Shown here piece by piece: positions 21,829-33,159 of a stretch of DNA of 64,000 nt. The stretch's first letter is position 1, and each line of letters begins with the position of its first letter. Below the pieces are notes generated by a model. The model was not told the DNA's origin, ran no database searches, and worked only from the letters and a program-made list of their open reading frames with translations. Both the position numbers and the translations under genes were made by a program. This DNA is from Apostichopus japonicus (taxonomy: Eukaryota > Echinodermata > Holothuroidea > Aspidochirotida > Stichopodidae), in contig NC_092580.1 of the NCBI RefSeq assembly GCF_037975245.1, positions 5,614,501 to 5,678,500 of the forward strand. The letters are read 5' to 3'.

Positions 21829-23016
21829 TAGTTACAGAAGAAGATAAGGAGATACCAGAAGTAACACAAATCTTCAAGGAGAAAAAGGAAATGGAACAAG
21901 TAAACATAGCCTTTTCCAAAGAAGAAGTTATGCAATATCTAATAAGGAAATTAAAGCTAGGGAAAGCACCAGGTCCAGATGGAGTAAAATCAGATTATTT
22001 GAAGGTTCTAGCAGAGAACGTGGCATCACCACTAAGCATAATATTTCAGAAATCTAAACTACCACAAGATTGGAAGACAGCAAATATCACACCATTATTC
22101 AAGAAGGGAGATCACTCAGATGTGTCAAACTACCGGCCAGTAAACCTAACACCAATACCAGGAAAAGTTATGGAAATGATGATCAGAGATGCAGTAACCA
22201 AGCACCTGGAAGGAAATAATCTCATCCTAAATTCACAACACGGATTTAGGAGAGCGAGATCATGTGTATCAAACATGATAATATATTGGGATAAAATTAC
22301 TGCATAGATCAAGTCCTTACCAGTAGATGTCGTTTATCTAGATCTACAAAAGGCTTTCGACACAATACCCCATAAAAGGCTTATCAACAAAATAAAAGCT
22401 CATGGTATAGAGGGACCAATACTTAAATGGATTGAAAAGGCTAAATAATCGGAAACAAAGAGTTGTTTTAAATGGATACCAATCGACATGGACAAAAGTA
22501 ACAAATTCTGTAATACAAGGATCAGTCTTGGGTCCGGTTTGTTTCACAATTTACATGAACGACATGGACTTGGATGTTAAATTAGAGATAAGCAAATTTG
22601 CAGATGATACAAAGGTCATTTGTCCCATACAAGCTACCAACGATTGGCAAATCTTACAACAGGACCTGGACAACTTAATCAAATGGACTAAAAAGTGGCA
22701 GATGAAATTTAATGTTAATAAATGTTCAGTGTTACACTTTGGACATAACAACCCCAAACACCCAGTACCTCATGGATGGAAAGGAATTAGCAACCAAAAA
22801 TGAAGAAAAGGATCTAGGGATTTTAGTCAATACTAATATGAAATTTAGTAAACAAATAGCATAATCCGTCAAAAAAGCGAATCAAGTAATCGGCATCATC
22901 AAGCGAAATTTCTCCAACTTTAACAGAAAGACCATCCTATGTCTGTATAAATCACTGCCTTTCACTGGTACGACCACATCTTGATTTTGGAGTGCAAGTA
23001 TGGAGGCCATACTTAA
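21829..23016 (+). pseudogene. Dead LINE ORF2, reverse transcriptase part
   Basis: This continues the LINE cut at 13339. Recognisable blocks are GKAPGPDGVKSDYLK (about 21960), DWKTANITPLFKKGD, SNYRPVNLTP, QHGFRRARSC, DVVYLDLQKAFDTIPH (about 22325), GSVLGPVCFTIYMNDM and FADDTK (about 22600). FADD with these blocks places it in the CR1/jockey group. Stops at 22305 and 22446-22448 and a shift near 22435 break the frame. It is interrupted after 23016 by a TTAA element. Confidence 0.88.
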
Positions 23017-24866
23017 AGACCAACTATGGAGACAAATTTTTTTTTGGGGGGGGGGGGGATTTTCCATTAATTTGGGAGTTTACATACCCATATTCAACAT
23101 GTGTAAAAATAATCTTCGAAAACCTACTATAAGCCATCCAAAAACGACCACGAAAATGGACATTTTGGGTTGTCACGTGACATGTTCCCATTGAATGTCT
23201 GAAAACAGAGATTGACCCAAAGGAGCCTCTGGTCACCGTGTGACGTCATGATTGGTACAGTATACCGCGAAATTCAGTCCCTGAAATAGGTACTGTTTAT
23301 ACACAGATAGCGAACAATTGTACTGTATTTGACTTCCAATTTCGAGCGTTTGAAGGCCGATAGCTTAAAACAAGAACACAGGAAGGTAAACAACTAGTTT
23401 TAAGACAATTTTAAGCAGAAAATTTAGTAAAATGGGTTATTTTATATGCAAAATTTCCACTCTAATGGAGGCATCGTTTACATAGCGGAGCGTCAATAGG
23501 TACGTACGGTACAATGTACTGTAGAACATGCAAGCAGCTTGCCGATTCCGTAATACAATTAGATCGCCATATAACGCAAACTGAACAAAACAATAGACCT
23601 AAAAGATGCCTCATGCATGATATGTCACGGGAAAATGGTTTATGTTACTGTCAACGAATTACCCAAAAAACACTAAACATAATCGAACAACTACGAGAAG
23701 ACGCTGGCCTGAATCGACCAGGGTAGCATATACATGACTAAGCTCCAGCTGAACATAGTACTTACTCGTTTTAATATCCAAAATTACAAACACAGAAAAA
23801 GTATCCTGTCAATAAACCAAATTTAGCAGTGAATATTCAAATCCACGTTTCTCGTTCAATCCTGGGCGAAACACTACCGTGACTCTGTGTAATTCCATAG
23901 AGTTAGGTCTAGTTGAAACAGGCCTTGACCAGTAACATCATAATCACAAGACAGTCTCTAACGAAATAAAACGTCCGATCGCTATATTGTACCGTTTTAT
24001 TCCACTCCTTGGACCATGCAGATTCCGGAAAAAACATAATGGACAATATGACACATGTATCACAAACTCAGGATACTGGAATACAACAAATGAAATGGAT
24101 AAATGCGATGAAATCCTAATATGACTATTTACACATGCTGTGAGCCAACTCACTACATGTACTAACAATGCTACCCTATAGGCACGGTCTATACACGGAT
24201 CTCAAACAGTAAATATTATACTGTCAATTGCGTGATATAATGTTATATGTAAGAAGGCCAGGGCGTGTTTAAGAGGAGATTTGAAAGGGTCAATTTCACA
24301 TGAGCTATGTCCGCCACAGCTGTCGAAAGTATATAAGTTTCACAGAATGAGACATTTACAGCATACAGAGGCAGGGTCATGCAAGTGGACTCATGGGCAT
24401 GAGATACTCCGGGTGCTGAAAAATCTTTCTGTGTGGATCTCACAAAATTGTTCCAAAGTCTTAGGGGTTTACTTCGGTTCTTCTACTCAGAAAGCTAAAA
24501 AAGCTGATGCTTTTGTTGGCTGAGGTATAACTGCAACCTCCAACAACACAGAATTGTGGCATTTCGGGGGAAAAGGAGTAACATCGTTGACCTTTTTAGC
24601 AGCTCAAGTATACTTTACACACTAAAAGTATTTTTTTGAGTGCGGTATACCAACGATGACGTCACATGGTCACCTGATGTCTTAAGAATGTTTCAGGAAT
24701 GTCTGAAATAGGTTTCCTAAAAAGCTGACTTTTCTTCCCATTTTTCACGTATTTAACGTCCGATTGGTAAAGATAATTACAGCAATGTAATTGGAGTGAG
24801 TTAAGGATTACATACATGCAAAATGGTGGGATTCTATGTTCATCGAAAAGTCTCCATAGTTGGTCT
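23017..24866. mobile_element. 1.85-kb TTAA-flanked transposon with inverted ends
   Basis: The ends are a perfect 17-bp inverted repeat, agaccaactatggagac at 23017-23033 and its complement at 24850-24866, flanked by TTAA at 23013-23016 and 24867-24870. Excision of the element plus one TTAA restores the LINE coding frame (PYLK/KDINLIK). Imperfect inverted similarity extends much further: 'gtcaccgtgtgacgtcatgat' near 23235 pairs with the region near 24655-24675. TTAA duplication is typical of piggyBac-type elements. No transposase frame is visible, so it is non-autonomous. The only notable frame (23514-23726, 70 residues, Cys/His-containing) is not recognised. Confidence 0.85.
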
Positions 24867-24870
24867 TTAA

Positions 24871-25345
24871 AGAAAGATATAAATTTAATAAAAGCAGTGC
24901 AACGACGCATTACAAAACTTTTTCAAGGCTTGAGGAACAAAAGCTATGAGGTGAGGCATAGAGAGCTGGATCTATTCTCAATGCAAAAAAGACACCTTCG
25001 ACAAGACTTAATCACAATGTACAACATTATAAACAGGAAATTGATATAGACGTGGAACAAATAATTGAGTTTCTGGAACTATCAACAACATGGGGAAATT
25101 TAAAAAAAATAAGGCCAAAACAAGTGAGACTAGAAATAAGAAGAAATTCATATTTTTGCTGAATTCGGAAAGTGTGGAACAAGCTGCCAGATCATGTAAT
25201 TACAGCAAAGTCATAAACCAGTTTGATACCAGGCTAGCCAGCAACAGGATCTTTAAGGGTCACAAGACCTTAAGAGCCATTCTTCAAGCACCAACGCAGA
25301 GAAGAGTGGTGATCCAGGTAAATCCAGGTAAATCTATATAACTGA
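24871..25345 (+). pseudogene. Dead LINE ORF2, C-terminal part
   Basis: The LINE resumes with INLIKAVQRRITKLF, SYEVRHRELDLFSM and DLITMYNIINRK, the usual C-terminal blocks of CR1/jockey-group ORF2 proteins, then GTSCQIM and a final segment broken by stops. The 3' end is probably near the 'tgatattgtgataattg' tail at about 25345. Confidence 0.8.
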
Positions 25346-26440
25346 TATTGTGATAATTGAAGAAATGAATATTTTCAATTCTAACAATTTGGTCTCCGAG
25401 ACACTCTTTCATTTGGTATTTGGCTAATGACACTAATATACCATTATTTAATGCTGCTGCAGTTCAGCACTCACTGTTTAGACAGGCTTGGCAAATCATA
25501 ACTGTTCATATTCGTATGGTTATGGCGTCTATGTACTTACTAACTACCTGTCTGTCTAATGTACACTAGGCTAAGTATATAACTTAGGCCTAAGCTAATT
25601 AAGGCTGTCGTCTGGCAGCAGTTGACCTGGTCGCATGAATTGCCGGCGCTTTTAGCTGACGTGGAATGATTTTAATTACAAATTGTGATGGCAAATCTGA
25701 AATCTTTAGGCTTACCACATCTATTTGAATGAAGTACCCTCCATGTCTTGTACTTTGTAATAGACTAGCGCAAAAGGTACGGTCGATATGTAGTGTTGTG
25801 TCAGGCAGCATGCATCGTATATCACGTACAGAAGTCCAATACATGGTGTACGATTTCATGCTATGAAAAACAGAATGATATTGCGCAATCAAGTAGACTT
25901 TTTTTGTTTACGGAAACTTTCAAAAGTCATTGAAAGCCTTGAAAGGTAAAATGGTCACTAAATTAAGACGTTTCTAGTTTCTGAGTATTGTTGAATTGCC
26001 CATTAACATCTCCACAAGAGGCAACAATTTTAGAAAAGAGCTTTTGTTGAACTTGGGAAAATCGAACGTTTGAGAAATTACTCACTTGCCATGTATATGT
26101 ACAGTACATTGCAATTCAACACTTTTGCATAAATCTGTTACTCTCTCACAAAGAAGATAGGCAACTAGGCAAGTGTGTCACTTTTAAAGAATTTATTTAA
26201 TTTGTTGATATATTTCTCACTACTATATTCCATCAAATTAACTATGTGGTGGAAAACGATTTATGTAATATATATAGTACGACATTTTAGAATTTTGCAG
26301 GAAGTTTGTTGGAATAGCATATTCCATTTTCATAATTGGTTCCGATAGGTACGTGTTGTTGAATGGGTCAGTACAGGCTACGGTATATTTCGGAGACGTA
26401 TTCTGGCTCAGTAACTAATAAGTTGATGCCGAACTTGAAA
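25346..26440. other. Non-repetitive stretch with one possible exon
   Basis: No clear repeat. On the minus strand 25892-25712 is open and ends in a donor-like GTG|gtaagc. It is treated as a weak candidate exon in the findings. Confidence 0.5.
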
Positions 26441-27310
26441 AGTTAATGCTGCCCCCTTTCCAAAGTCAAAAGCTCTATGTGGCTTTGGGCATAGGGTAGG
26501 AGGCGGGGGAGCTGGTAGGGCTGCAGCCCCCCCCCCCCAACCAATTTTTTGGGTGAAAATTCGGGCAATATGCTTAGAATTTTTCGGGCACCTACTGGAA
26601 GAATAATAATTTGCAATGTGTTTTTCAATTTTTTTGGTGAAAATTCGGCAATATGCTGAGAATTATTCGGGCATCTACTGAAAGAATAATAATTTGCAAT
26701 GTGTTTTTCAATATTTTGGTGAAAATTCGGGCAATATGCCGAGAATTTTTTCGGGCACCTACTGAAAGAATAATAATTTGCATTTTTTTTCCAATTTTTT
26801 TTGGTGAAAATTTGGGCAATATGCTGAGAATTTTGCGTGCACCTACCAGTGGCGGAGCGTCCATACACTCAAAGGGGGCGGATGCCCCCCTGACGGACTC
26901 AAATGGACTGCTGGCGCCCTTTCAGCTTTTTACCACTTTTTACTTATTCGCGATTATTGACTTTTTAATTGCGCTCTCAAATACCTATTGACATTTGTCA
27001 CATTTTGTTGGTGCAATTTTCTGACAAATGGCGATGACACCTATTTATTCTTCGTTTATCTGCAAATTAGCAAGGCCCGGCAAGGGTCATTTCCGGCGAT
27101 CTAGGGAGTAACTTTACTCAAAAAATTTCTGTACGCTCCGCGCCAACCTGTGGTGGTGCTCCGCTTAGATAGTGTCAAAAGCGCCCCTACAGACCATTTT
27201 CTCCCCCCCCCCTGACCAATACCCCCTAGCTCCGCCACTGGCACCTAGTGAAAGATGAAGAATTTGCAATGTGTTTTTCAATGGTTAAACTTATATTATT
27301 ATTATTATCA
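26440..27310. repeat. ~84-bp tandem repeat with G/C runs
   Basis: The phrase 'gtgaaaattcgggcaatatgc...ttttcgggcacctactgaaagaataataatttgcaatgtgttttt' begins at about 26553, 26637, 26719 and 26814. Part of a fifth unit resumes at 27241 after an inserted MITE. A C-run of about 12 lies near 26527. Single relatives occur at 4675-4775 and 7921-7995. Confidence 0.85.
26847..27240. mobile_element. hAT-like MITE, 394 bp
   Basis: It opens cagtggcggagc and closes gctccgccactg, a perfect 12-bp inverted repeat. The 8 flanking bases are gcacctac on the left (26839-26846) and gcacctag on the right (27241-27248), agreeing at 7 of 8. It interrupts the 84-bp tandem repeat cleanly. Its interior shares the 'gtacgctccgcgccaac...ctccgcttagatag' segment with 4050-4130 and 5300-5350, so these are members of one family. 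Confidence 0.85.
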
Positions 27311-27384
27311 TTATTGTTGTAACGACTTCCCCAATAATTCTAACCAATATGGAAGGGTAATAACACGGAAAATGTTTTTATGTT

Positions 27385-27560
27385 ATTGGCAGGTGATGTA
27401 ATAACTGATGGATGCCTATATGATATGCACATTAACATGTGGAACGCGCGCGTAGCGCGCGAAAAAATTTTGGTTATATTTTTCGGGCAAGTCGTTACAG
27501 CCCCCCCCCCCCCAAATCAAATGAGGCTCCTACGCCTATGTCTTTGGGTCAGTGTAGAGT
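27385..27560. repeat. Dispersed repeat shared with 4960-5150
   Basis: The words 'gatgtaataactgatg', 'gatatgcacattaacatg', 'gcgcgcgaaaaaatttt' and 'cgggcaagtcgttacagc' match the copy at 4990-5120 in the same order. A 13-C run interrupts this copy near 27501. Confidence 0.75.
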
Positions 27561-27569
27561 TCCTTTGTA

Positions 27570-29514
27570 AAGGAACTCTAGATCCGAGTGTAGGGTACAT
27601 TTTACACACAAGTCATAATCGGACCTTTATCAAGCCGACCGGGGGCACAGGAATCATGCCCTATCCCCGTTTTTACCATATCCCCCATATATACCACCTT
27701 CGTATGTAGGCCCTATAAGAACTTCACAAATTACAGGACGCTAATATCGATATGTGGTGATAATTTATGCGTGCGTGAGTGTGGGGGGGGGGGTTCGCCT
27801 CGGGAAACGCCCCAAGTACTGTCATGAAAGCCATGACTGATTTGCAGACCAAATATCGGTGTCCCGCCACAGATTTAAGATCGGAGGAGCGCCATTATTC
27901 GTGATGTAGCACCCTATAGCTGTTTTGAAAATTGTGGGGAATGTCTCAATCGTGCATGGTCCCTAGCTAACCCTCTAGGCGGTCGGATGACCTGCAAAAT
28001 GTAATGAGTTTGAGGAGGGGAAATTGCCTTCAACTGTGCGCAGATGGTACAGGAGCATCCGTTTTCAAACAATTAACAGCTCGTCAGTATCTGAAATAAA
28101 CTCGATCGGTTATAACCGGAAATCACTCAACTGAGCGTCCGCAGTTCTCGGTAACCAGAAGTTAATCATCAATGTTAAAAGTTTACAACTCCCTGAGGTT
28201 TTACCGTTTTTACGCATGAAGATCCATTCATGGTGTAGGTGTGGTGTACCCTGTTACTTGGCCATCGAGATCGGAACCCATAGACATGTGTGCAACCTTT
28301 ACACCAGTGGCAGAAGAACAGAAGCCTTGGTTACCCTATCCTACTGGGGATAAATAACTGGTTCTGAGGTACTAATTTATTTCACAATTATCTACGTTTA
28401 AGTTGCGTTTTACTATTTTACATTTTGAACAGAAAAATATAGGATTGTGGCTTTGTTTCAAATATTAATATAAATCATTCAGGTTAGATTGACCGTGAAC
28501 TTTTTATGGTACTCTGTACGTGGAAACAGGTAGGCCGCGCTACACGTAGTTGTACAGTGGGTTAATCGTTTATGTGGAAGTACAATTTATGCAACTTAAT
28601 ACAAATAGGCCAAGGCAATTATAGCCTAACCTGTCACCCTGGCGCGGTGGCCAGGAACAGCGCTGGTAGACCAAATTTTGTTCGTGGTTGGTCTTATTTC
28701 GAGCTACGTCGAATGACTGCTATGCCATATGCTTACGGTATGGCTTGTAAGTTGAAACTGTAATTTAAGTAAATCTGAAAAGGGTTTGATTCATCAGTCA
28801 TCCAAAATCAGGTTGTTTGATTGGTTGGGAAGCCTAACTTGAGCAGTTAGTTTGTAACTAATAATAACTGCCTGGTCTGAAATTGAACTACAGCTGTAGC
28901 CTAGGACATGTATAGCATACTTACAAAATTTGCTTCCAATTGAGACACTGCATGATCACTGTTTCAATTGAATACAAGCCCAACTACTGGAATTTACAAT
29001 TTTAATTACTGCCCAATGGACCCGGCAAGTTTGTATTTTATATGCCATGACTCGAGGAGGGTACAATAGGTGCCATATGGCATCTGTTTCTCATGTCCCA
29101 TTTTGTAAAGGGACGCAAAAATAAATTTATTCATGTTCTAAACATTAAAGCAGCCTTTCTGATATTGTGTTGTTGACATGTATATGATGAGTTAAGCATT
29201 GTGACAATTAAGGGGTTGACCATTCAACCAATAAGAGCTACTTGAGATAACAATGATATTGAAAGTATTTCACACTTTCATGATGCAAAGCTATAGCTTT
29301 CATTAATGGTTAATACTAAATACATGTGTATGTCTGATGGGTATAGTGAGCATTCTTGTTTACATGAACATTCTAACCTATGCACAATCAATATAAACCA
29401 TTTAAGAAAGTGTAAGCTATTCAAAAATTTCTAGTCATTCATTTCAGAAATGGACAATATGATTTAAAATATCTTTTTCAGAATTGACAAAATGTTTTAA
29501 TATATCTTCTCCAG
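27570..29514. other. Upstream region of the receptor gene
   Basis: A G-run lies near 27783. Otherwise I see no repeat, RNA gene or convincing coding frame. A 5' untranslated exon or promoter of the receptor may lie here but could not be located. A pyrimidine-rich acceptor (tatatcttctccag) at 29501-29514 suggests the first coding exon begins at 29515. Confidence 0.4.
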
Positions 29515-29540
29515 AGAATAAGGAGGAAAGAAAATAAGGA

Positions 29541-30381
29541 ATGGCGTGTGGAAAGTGGTCATCGTCATACATTTGGACAATTGTTGTGAGCATCCTTTAC
29601 TTTGTGCCATTGGTTTGGATTCATGAGGCGGATGGAGCCTTGCCTCAAGTTTTAAATTCCACTTCATCTTTCTCATCTCATCGTGGTTTTGACTTTCAAA
29701 AGATTGTAATCAATGATAAAACAGGAGATATATTCATAGGTGGCACAAACTGCATTCATCAGTTAACCTTTAATTTAGACTTACTGGATTCACAGAGCAC
29801 TTTGAGTGAAGAATCATCGTTTGAGAATTCTAATTGTTTCCATTCAACTGAATTAAATAATACAAACTCAGTACTTTTATTGGATCTTGATAAAGATATC
29901 TTAATAGCTTGTGGGAAAGCACTTAATGGTACATGTTTTGTGTACAACTCTTATAGAATATCCAATGTGAAGGATTGGGTCAATAACCAAGATAGCCGCG
30001 AGTTGAATTCCTTGGGACTTGGTAGCACTGTTGTGGCATTTGTCGGAAATGTTCCTCAGACAGAGGAGAAAGGTTACTACATCGGTGCTACCTTCGATGA
30101 CTCATTGCCATATGAAGGTATCAGCCAGCATGCAGTCTCGACAAAACGACTCACAGAGGGGAATGACGGCCAGTGGAGTTTTCAATATGGCTTTGCTAAT
30201 CCTACCTATTTACGATATACGTACATAAATATTCTGTCACCCTATCGCCGTTCCTTTAAAGTAGAGTACGTCCATGGATTTACGTCAGGCAATTATAGTT
30301 ATTTTCTGACCGTCCAAAAAAGTGGCATATCCTCGCAGGATTACATCACAAGAATTGTCAGGATTTGTACCCAAGATAAAA
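29541..30381 (+). CDS. MET/RON-like receptor, exon 1: signal peptide and most of Sema
   Basis: First coding exon of a semaphorin-domain receptor, probably an invertebrate member of the MET/RON receptor tyrosine kinase family. In vertebrates these bind HGF-type ligands and drive growth and movement. A hydrophobic signal sequence (residues about 10-27) precedes the Sema beta-propeller. Recognisable blocks include GDIFIGGTNCIHQL, DILIACGKALNGTC, EYVHGFTSGNYSYFLTVQ and TRIVRICTQDK. Several N-glycosylation sequons are present. The exon ends in phase 1 at AAA A|gtaagt. The ATG follows a likely splice acceptor by 27 bases, so a 5' untranslated exon probably lies upstream. Plexins also have a Sema domain, but the later domain order favours MET. 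Confidence 0.88.
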
Positions 30382-31731
30382 GTAAGTTTATTGTCTGTGG
30401 TATTTGAACTTGTCGATGGGCTAGAGTCGAGTGGAGTCCATGCATATATGTGTGTATGTGATGTCCCATCCCAGCTTGTAAATATGATAACTCACAAAGC
30501 ATAGCTTGCATGTATTTCAAACTTGGTTTGTAGATATTCCTTAGTGAGTTCTTGAATAATTAAATCTTTATGATTTAGGTCAAATATCCTTTGAGGTCTC
30601 CAGCAGCCATAACATATGAAGCTATAGTAAACAATTAGCTCACTCAGTATTTATAACAACAGGGTATCTCATCAGTTAATGGTGCCTGATTTTAATGAGT
30701 ACTGTTTGGTCATTACCTATGGTGGAGGTCAAAGGTCATTTGAAGTCAAAACAGTTAGCAAAATCTGACAACATTTTAAACAAGCTAACTCAGTAATATA
30801 GCTTTAATGAATCTCATACAAGTATTTAGGTGCCCCTCAGTAAAAAGTTTCGGTTGCTTTCATTGGTGTTGGATGGTTAAAGGTCATCTGAGGTCATCAA
30901 ATATATCAGAGTAAATCATACTTGTAAACTTGATATAACTCCAAATATAAAACTTGGATGAACTTTATACATGATATGAATATCCATATTAGCAATAGCC
31001 TAGTGTTCTATAAGAGGTTATTGGTCACATTTAAGGACAAAAGATGTTAAAGTTTGAATCTTGGTAAACGTGGTAGCTTCAAAAGTCAAGCTTGGAGTAA
31101 CCTCATAATTCTAAGGTACATCCAACTTGATGAGTACAAGGTTTTTTATTGCTCTTTGAAGAGATCAAAGTTCACTTGAGATAAACAGAGTTCAAAGTCT
31201 GAAACCTTTGTAAATGTGTTAAATGTAAAAGCTTTGCTAAACCTCATACTTGGTGTTGTATGTGCAAGAACTGTATTGTTTTTTTGGAAAAGTGAAAGGT
31301 GTCTTGAGGCCCTTTATAAAGAAGGGATATTGAAAATTTAATACTTGATTTGAAGGAAAACTAGTAGAACAATGTAACGTACCATTGGTAACCATAAATG
31401 TTACACTATTTATGGTAGAGTTCACGTTGTAGAATTTTACAGAAAAGATTTGTCAAATCATTATGCTTAATTATAGATGACAGACCTTTCCGTGATCTCA
31501 TGAAGTGAAGCCTATAACCATCAGAATTTGAAATAAATAGATTTCAAACATTGAATATATCACACATAAATTTTGAACTTATGGAATTCAAGGCATCAAT
31601 AATCGCATCTTTCAAATCTGTAGAAAGAGACATTACAATGGCAAACGGATCTGTTTCTATGACATTAAAAGCAACATGATTTCGTTCAGCTGCAATTTTC
31701 TCACTGAAGAATTTTTCTATATTACTTGCAG
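30382..31731 (+). other. Receptor intron 1 with diverged satellite
   Basis: 30700-31250 holds degenerate ~130-150-bp units ('gatgagtacaaggttttttatt', 'aggtcaaaggtcatttg' at 30726) related to the 6650-7793 array in reverse orientation. A perfect DR1 motif lies at 30726-30738. The rest shows nothing recognisable. Confidence 0.6.
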
Positions 31732-32069
31732 GTTACTACTCATACATAGAAATGGACTTGGTATGTCGCCAGAGGAATAAAAAGAGCACAGTTTATAATT
31801 TGCTTCAAGCTGCATACGTTGGGTACGCTGGTAACGATCTCGCAAGTGATCTAGGAGTAGAAGCGTCGGACGAAGTTCTATATGGGGTCTTCGCAGCGAG
31901 TGAAGACGGGGACAGTAATCACCCCTCATCCAATTCAGCTCTCTGTGTATATACCATGGCAACAATAACACAGAGGTTTACACGTGGGCTGCAAAACTGT
32001 TTCGAAAAGAAACAGGGATCCCAGGGACTACTGTATATGTCGTCAGATTCACTGTGTAGCCTGGTATCA
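31732..32069 (+). CDS. MET/RON-like receptor, exon 2: Sema continued
   Basis: Acceptor attacttgcag. Joins exon 1 to give SYYSYIEMDLVC, then the basic stretch RQRNKKST (residues 293-300) and VYNLLQAAYVGYAG, EVLYGVF and SALCVY. In vertebrate MET the corresponding position, just before the LQAAYV block, holds the furin site that splits the receptor into alpha and beta chains. Here the basic residues remain but the strict R-X-K/R-R sequence is absent. Ends in phase 0 at GTATCA|gtgagt. Confidence 0.88.
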
Positions 32070-32970
32070 GTGAGTTCAGCACCACAGTATTTTTGATTAA
32101 TGTTTAGAGGTCGTCTGTATTGTGCCAAAAGATGCTAGAAACTGTCAAATAATGGTCACGCTCATGTTTATGACCACCATTCTTAAATGATTGAACCTGA
32201 ATCGTCTAATTTAGTCTCTATTTTAATATGTCTCTTAACATTAAGCATCATATCCTGACCTCGGTGTGTTAAGCATTATATTAATTTTGAGGTTTTTTCT
32301 TACTAGAGGAAAAGGCATGAAACCATTTTTAAGTAGTGTCATATGCAGCGCTGCTACTATGGCCTACTATTAAAGTGGCAAATTACTCTCCTAATTTGAC
32401 AACAGTAGAAGTTAAAGGTCAACCCTAATACTGGGTCACTTGCGAGCTGCGTTTTCCATTTACAACTTCAAGTGCCAGGTGCGATGTCTGATCCGCCCTC
32501 AGTCTTAGTAATCTATCACAGGGTTCAACACCATGCTCACGATAAATGGCGGAAATGTCTGAGAATAGTTTAGAAGGTGAAAAACCTTCAGTAGATTATT
32601 ACAATATTCTTGAAAGGTTGTACCACTCTTTGCCGAAGACAATACTGAAGTAAAATAATGTACCGGTTTGAAATGAAGTTAATTGGTCTGGATGTTAATT
32701 AATCAGTGAACTATACTATCATCATGGTAGTAAATAGCTGTCAGTGAACTACAAGGTGCGTGGTGTTATTTAGCCTAAGATGTACCAAACCGTCAGAAAT
32801 AGTTCATAATCCATATCATTTCCCAGACACTTTAATAGCAAATGTAAATCTAGCCCAATATGTTTTTGCTCCTTCAATTGTTTACAATTTCCTTTTCATT
32901 TTCCATTGTTCATTTTACTCATTAGTTAAATTAACATAATTTCTCTGAATATTGTAATTATCATCTCCAG
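32070..32970 (+). other. Receptor intron 2
   Basis: 901-bp phase-0 GT-AG intron. Nothing else recognised. Confidence 0.8.
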
Positions 32971-33159
32971 GGTATTCGCATCTCTGACGATTTTTGCGGT
33001 ACAGGACAGTTACACCCAGTTGAAATGAATGTGAAGGCATTATCTAAAGATTACTTGTTAGGTGGTGGGGAAGATTTCCAATTCACATCCATCGCTGTTG
33101 CTGTAGACGGAAACGACACCATAGCAATCATGGGTACATCCGATGGTAGTCTCATGAAG
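32971..33159 (+). CDS. MET/RON-like receptor, exon 3: Sema continued
   Basis: 63 codons between acceptor tcatctccag and donor AAG|gtaaga, phase 0 at both ends. ISDDFCG and TIAIMGTSDGSLMK are typical Sema segments; the last is the '(G)T.DG.(L)(M)K' strand found in plexins and MET alike. Confidence 0.85.

Noticed and set aside
26443-26868. 141-residue minus-strand frame with internal repeats
   Set aside because: The 84-bp unit is a multiple of three, so the tandem repeat stays open in frame; there is no gene signal.
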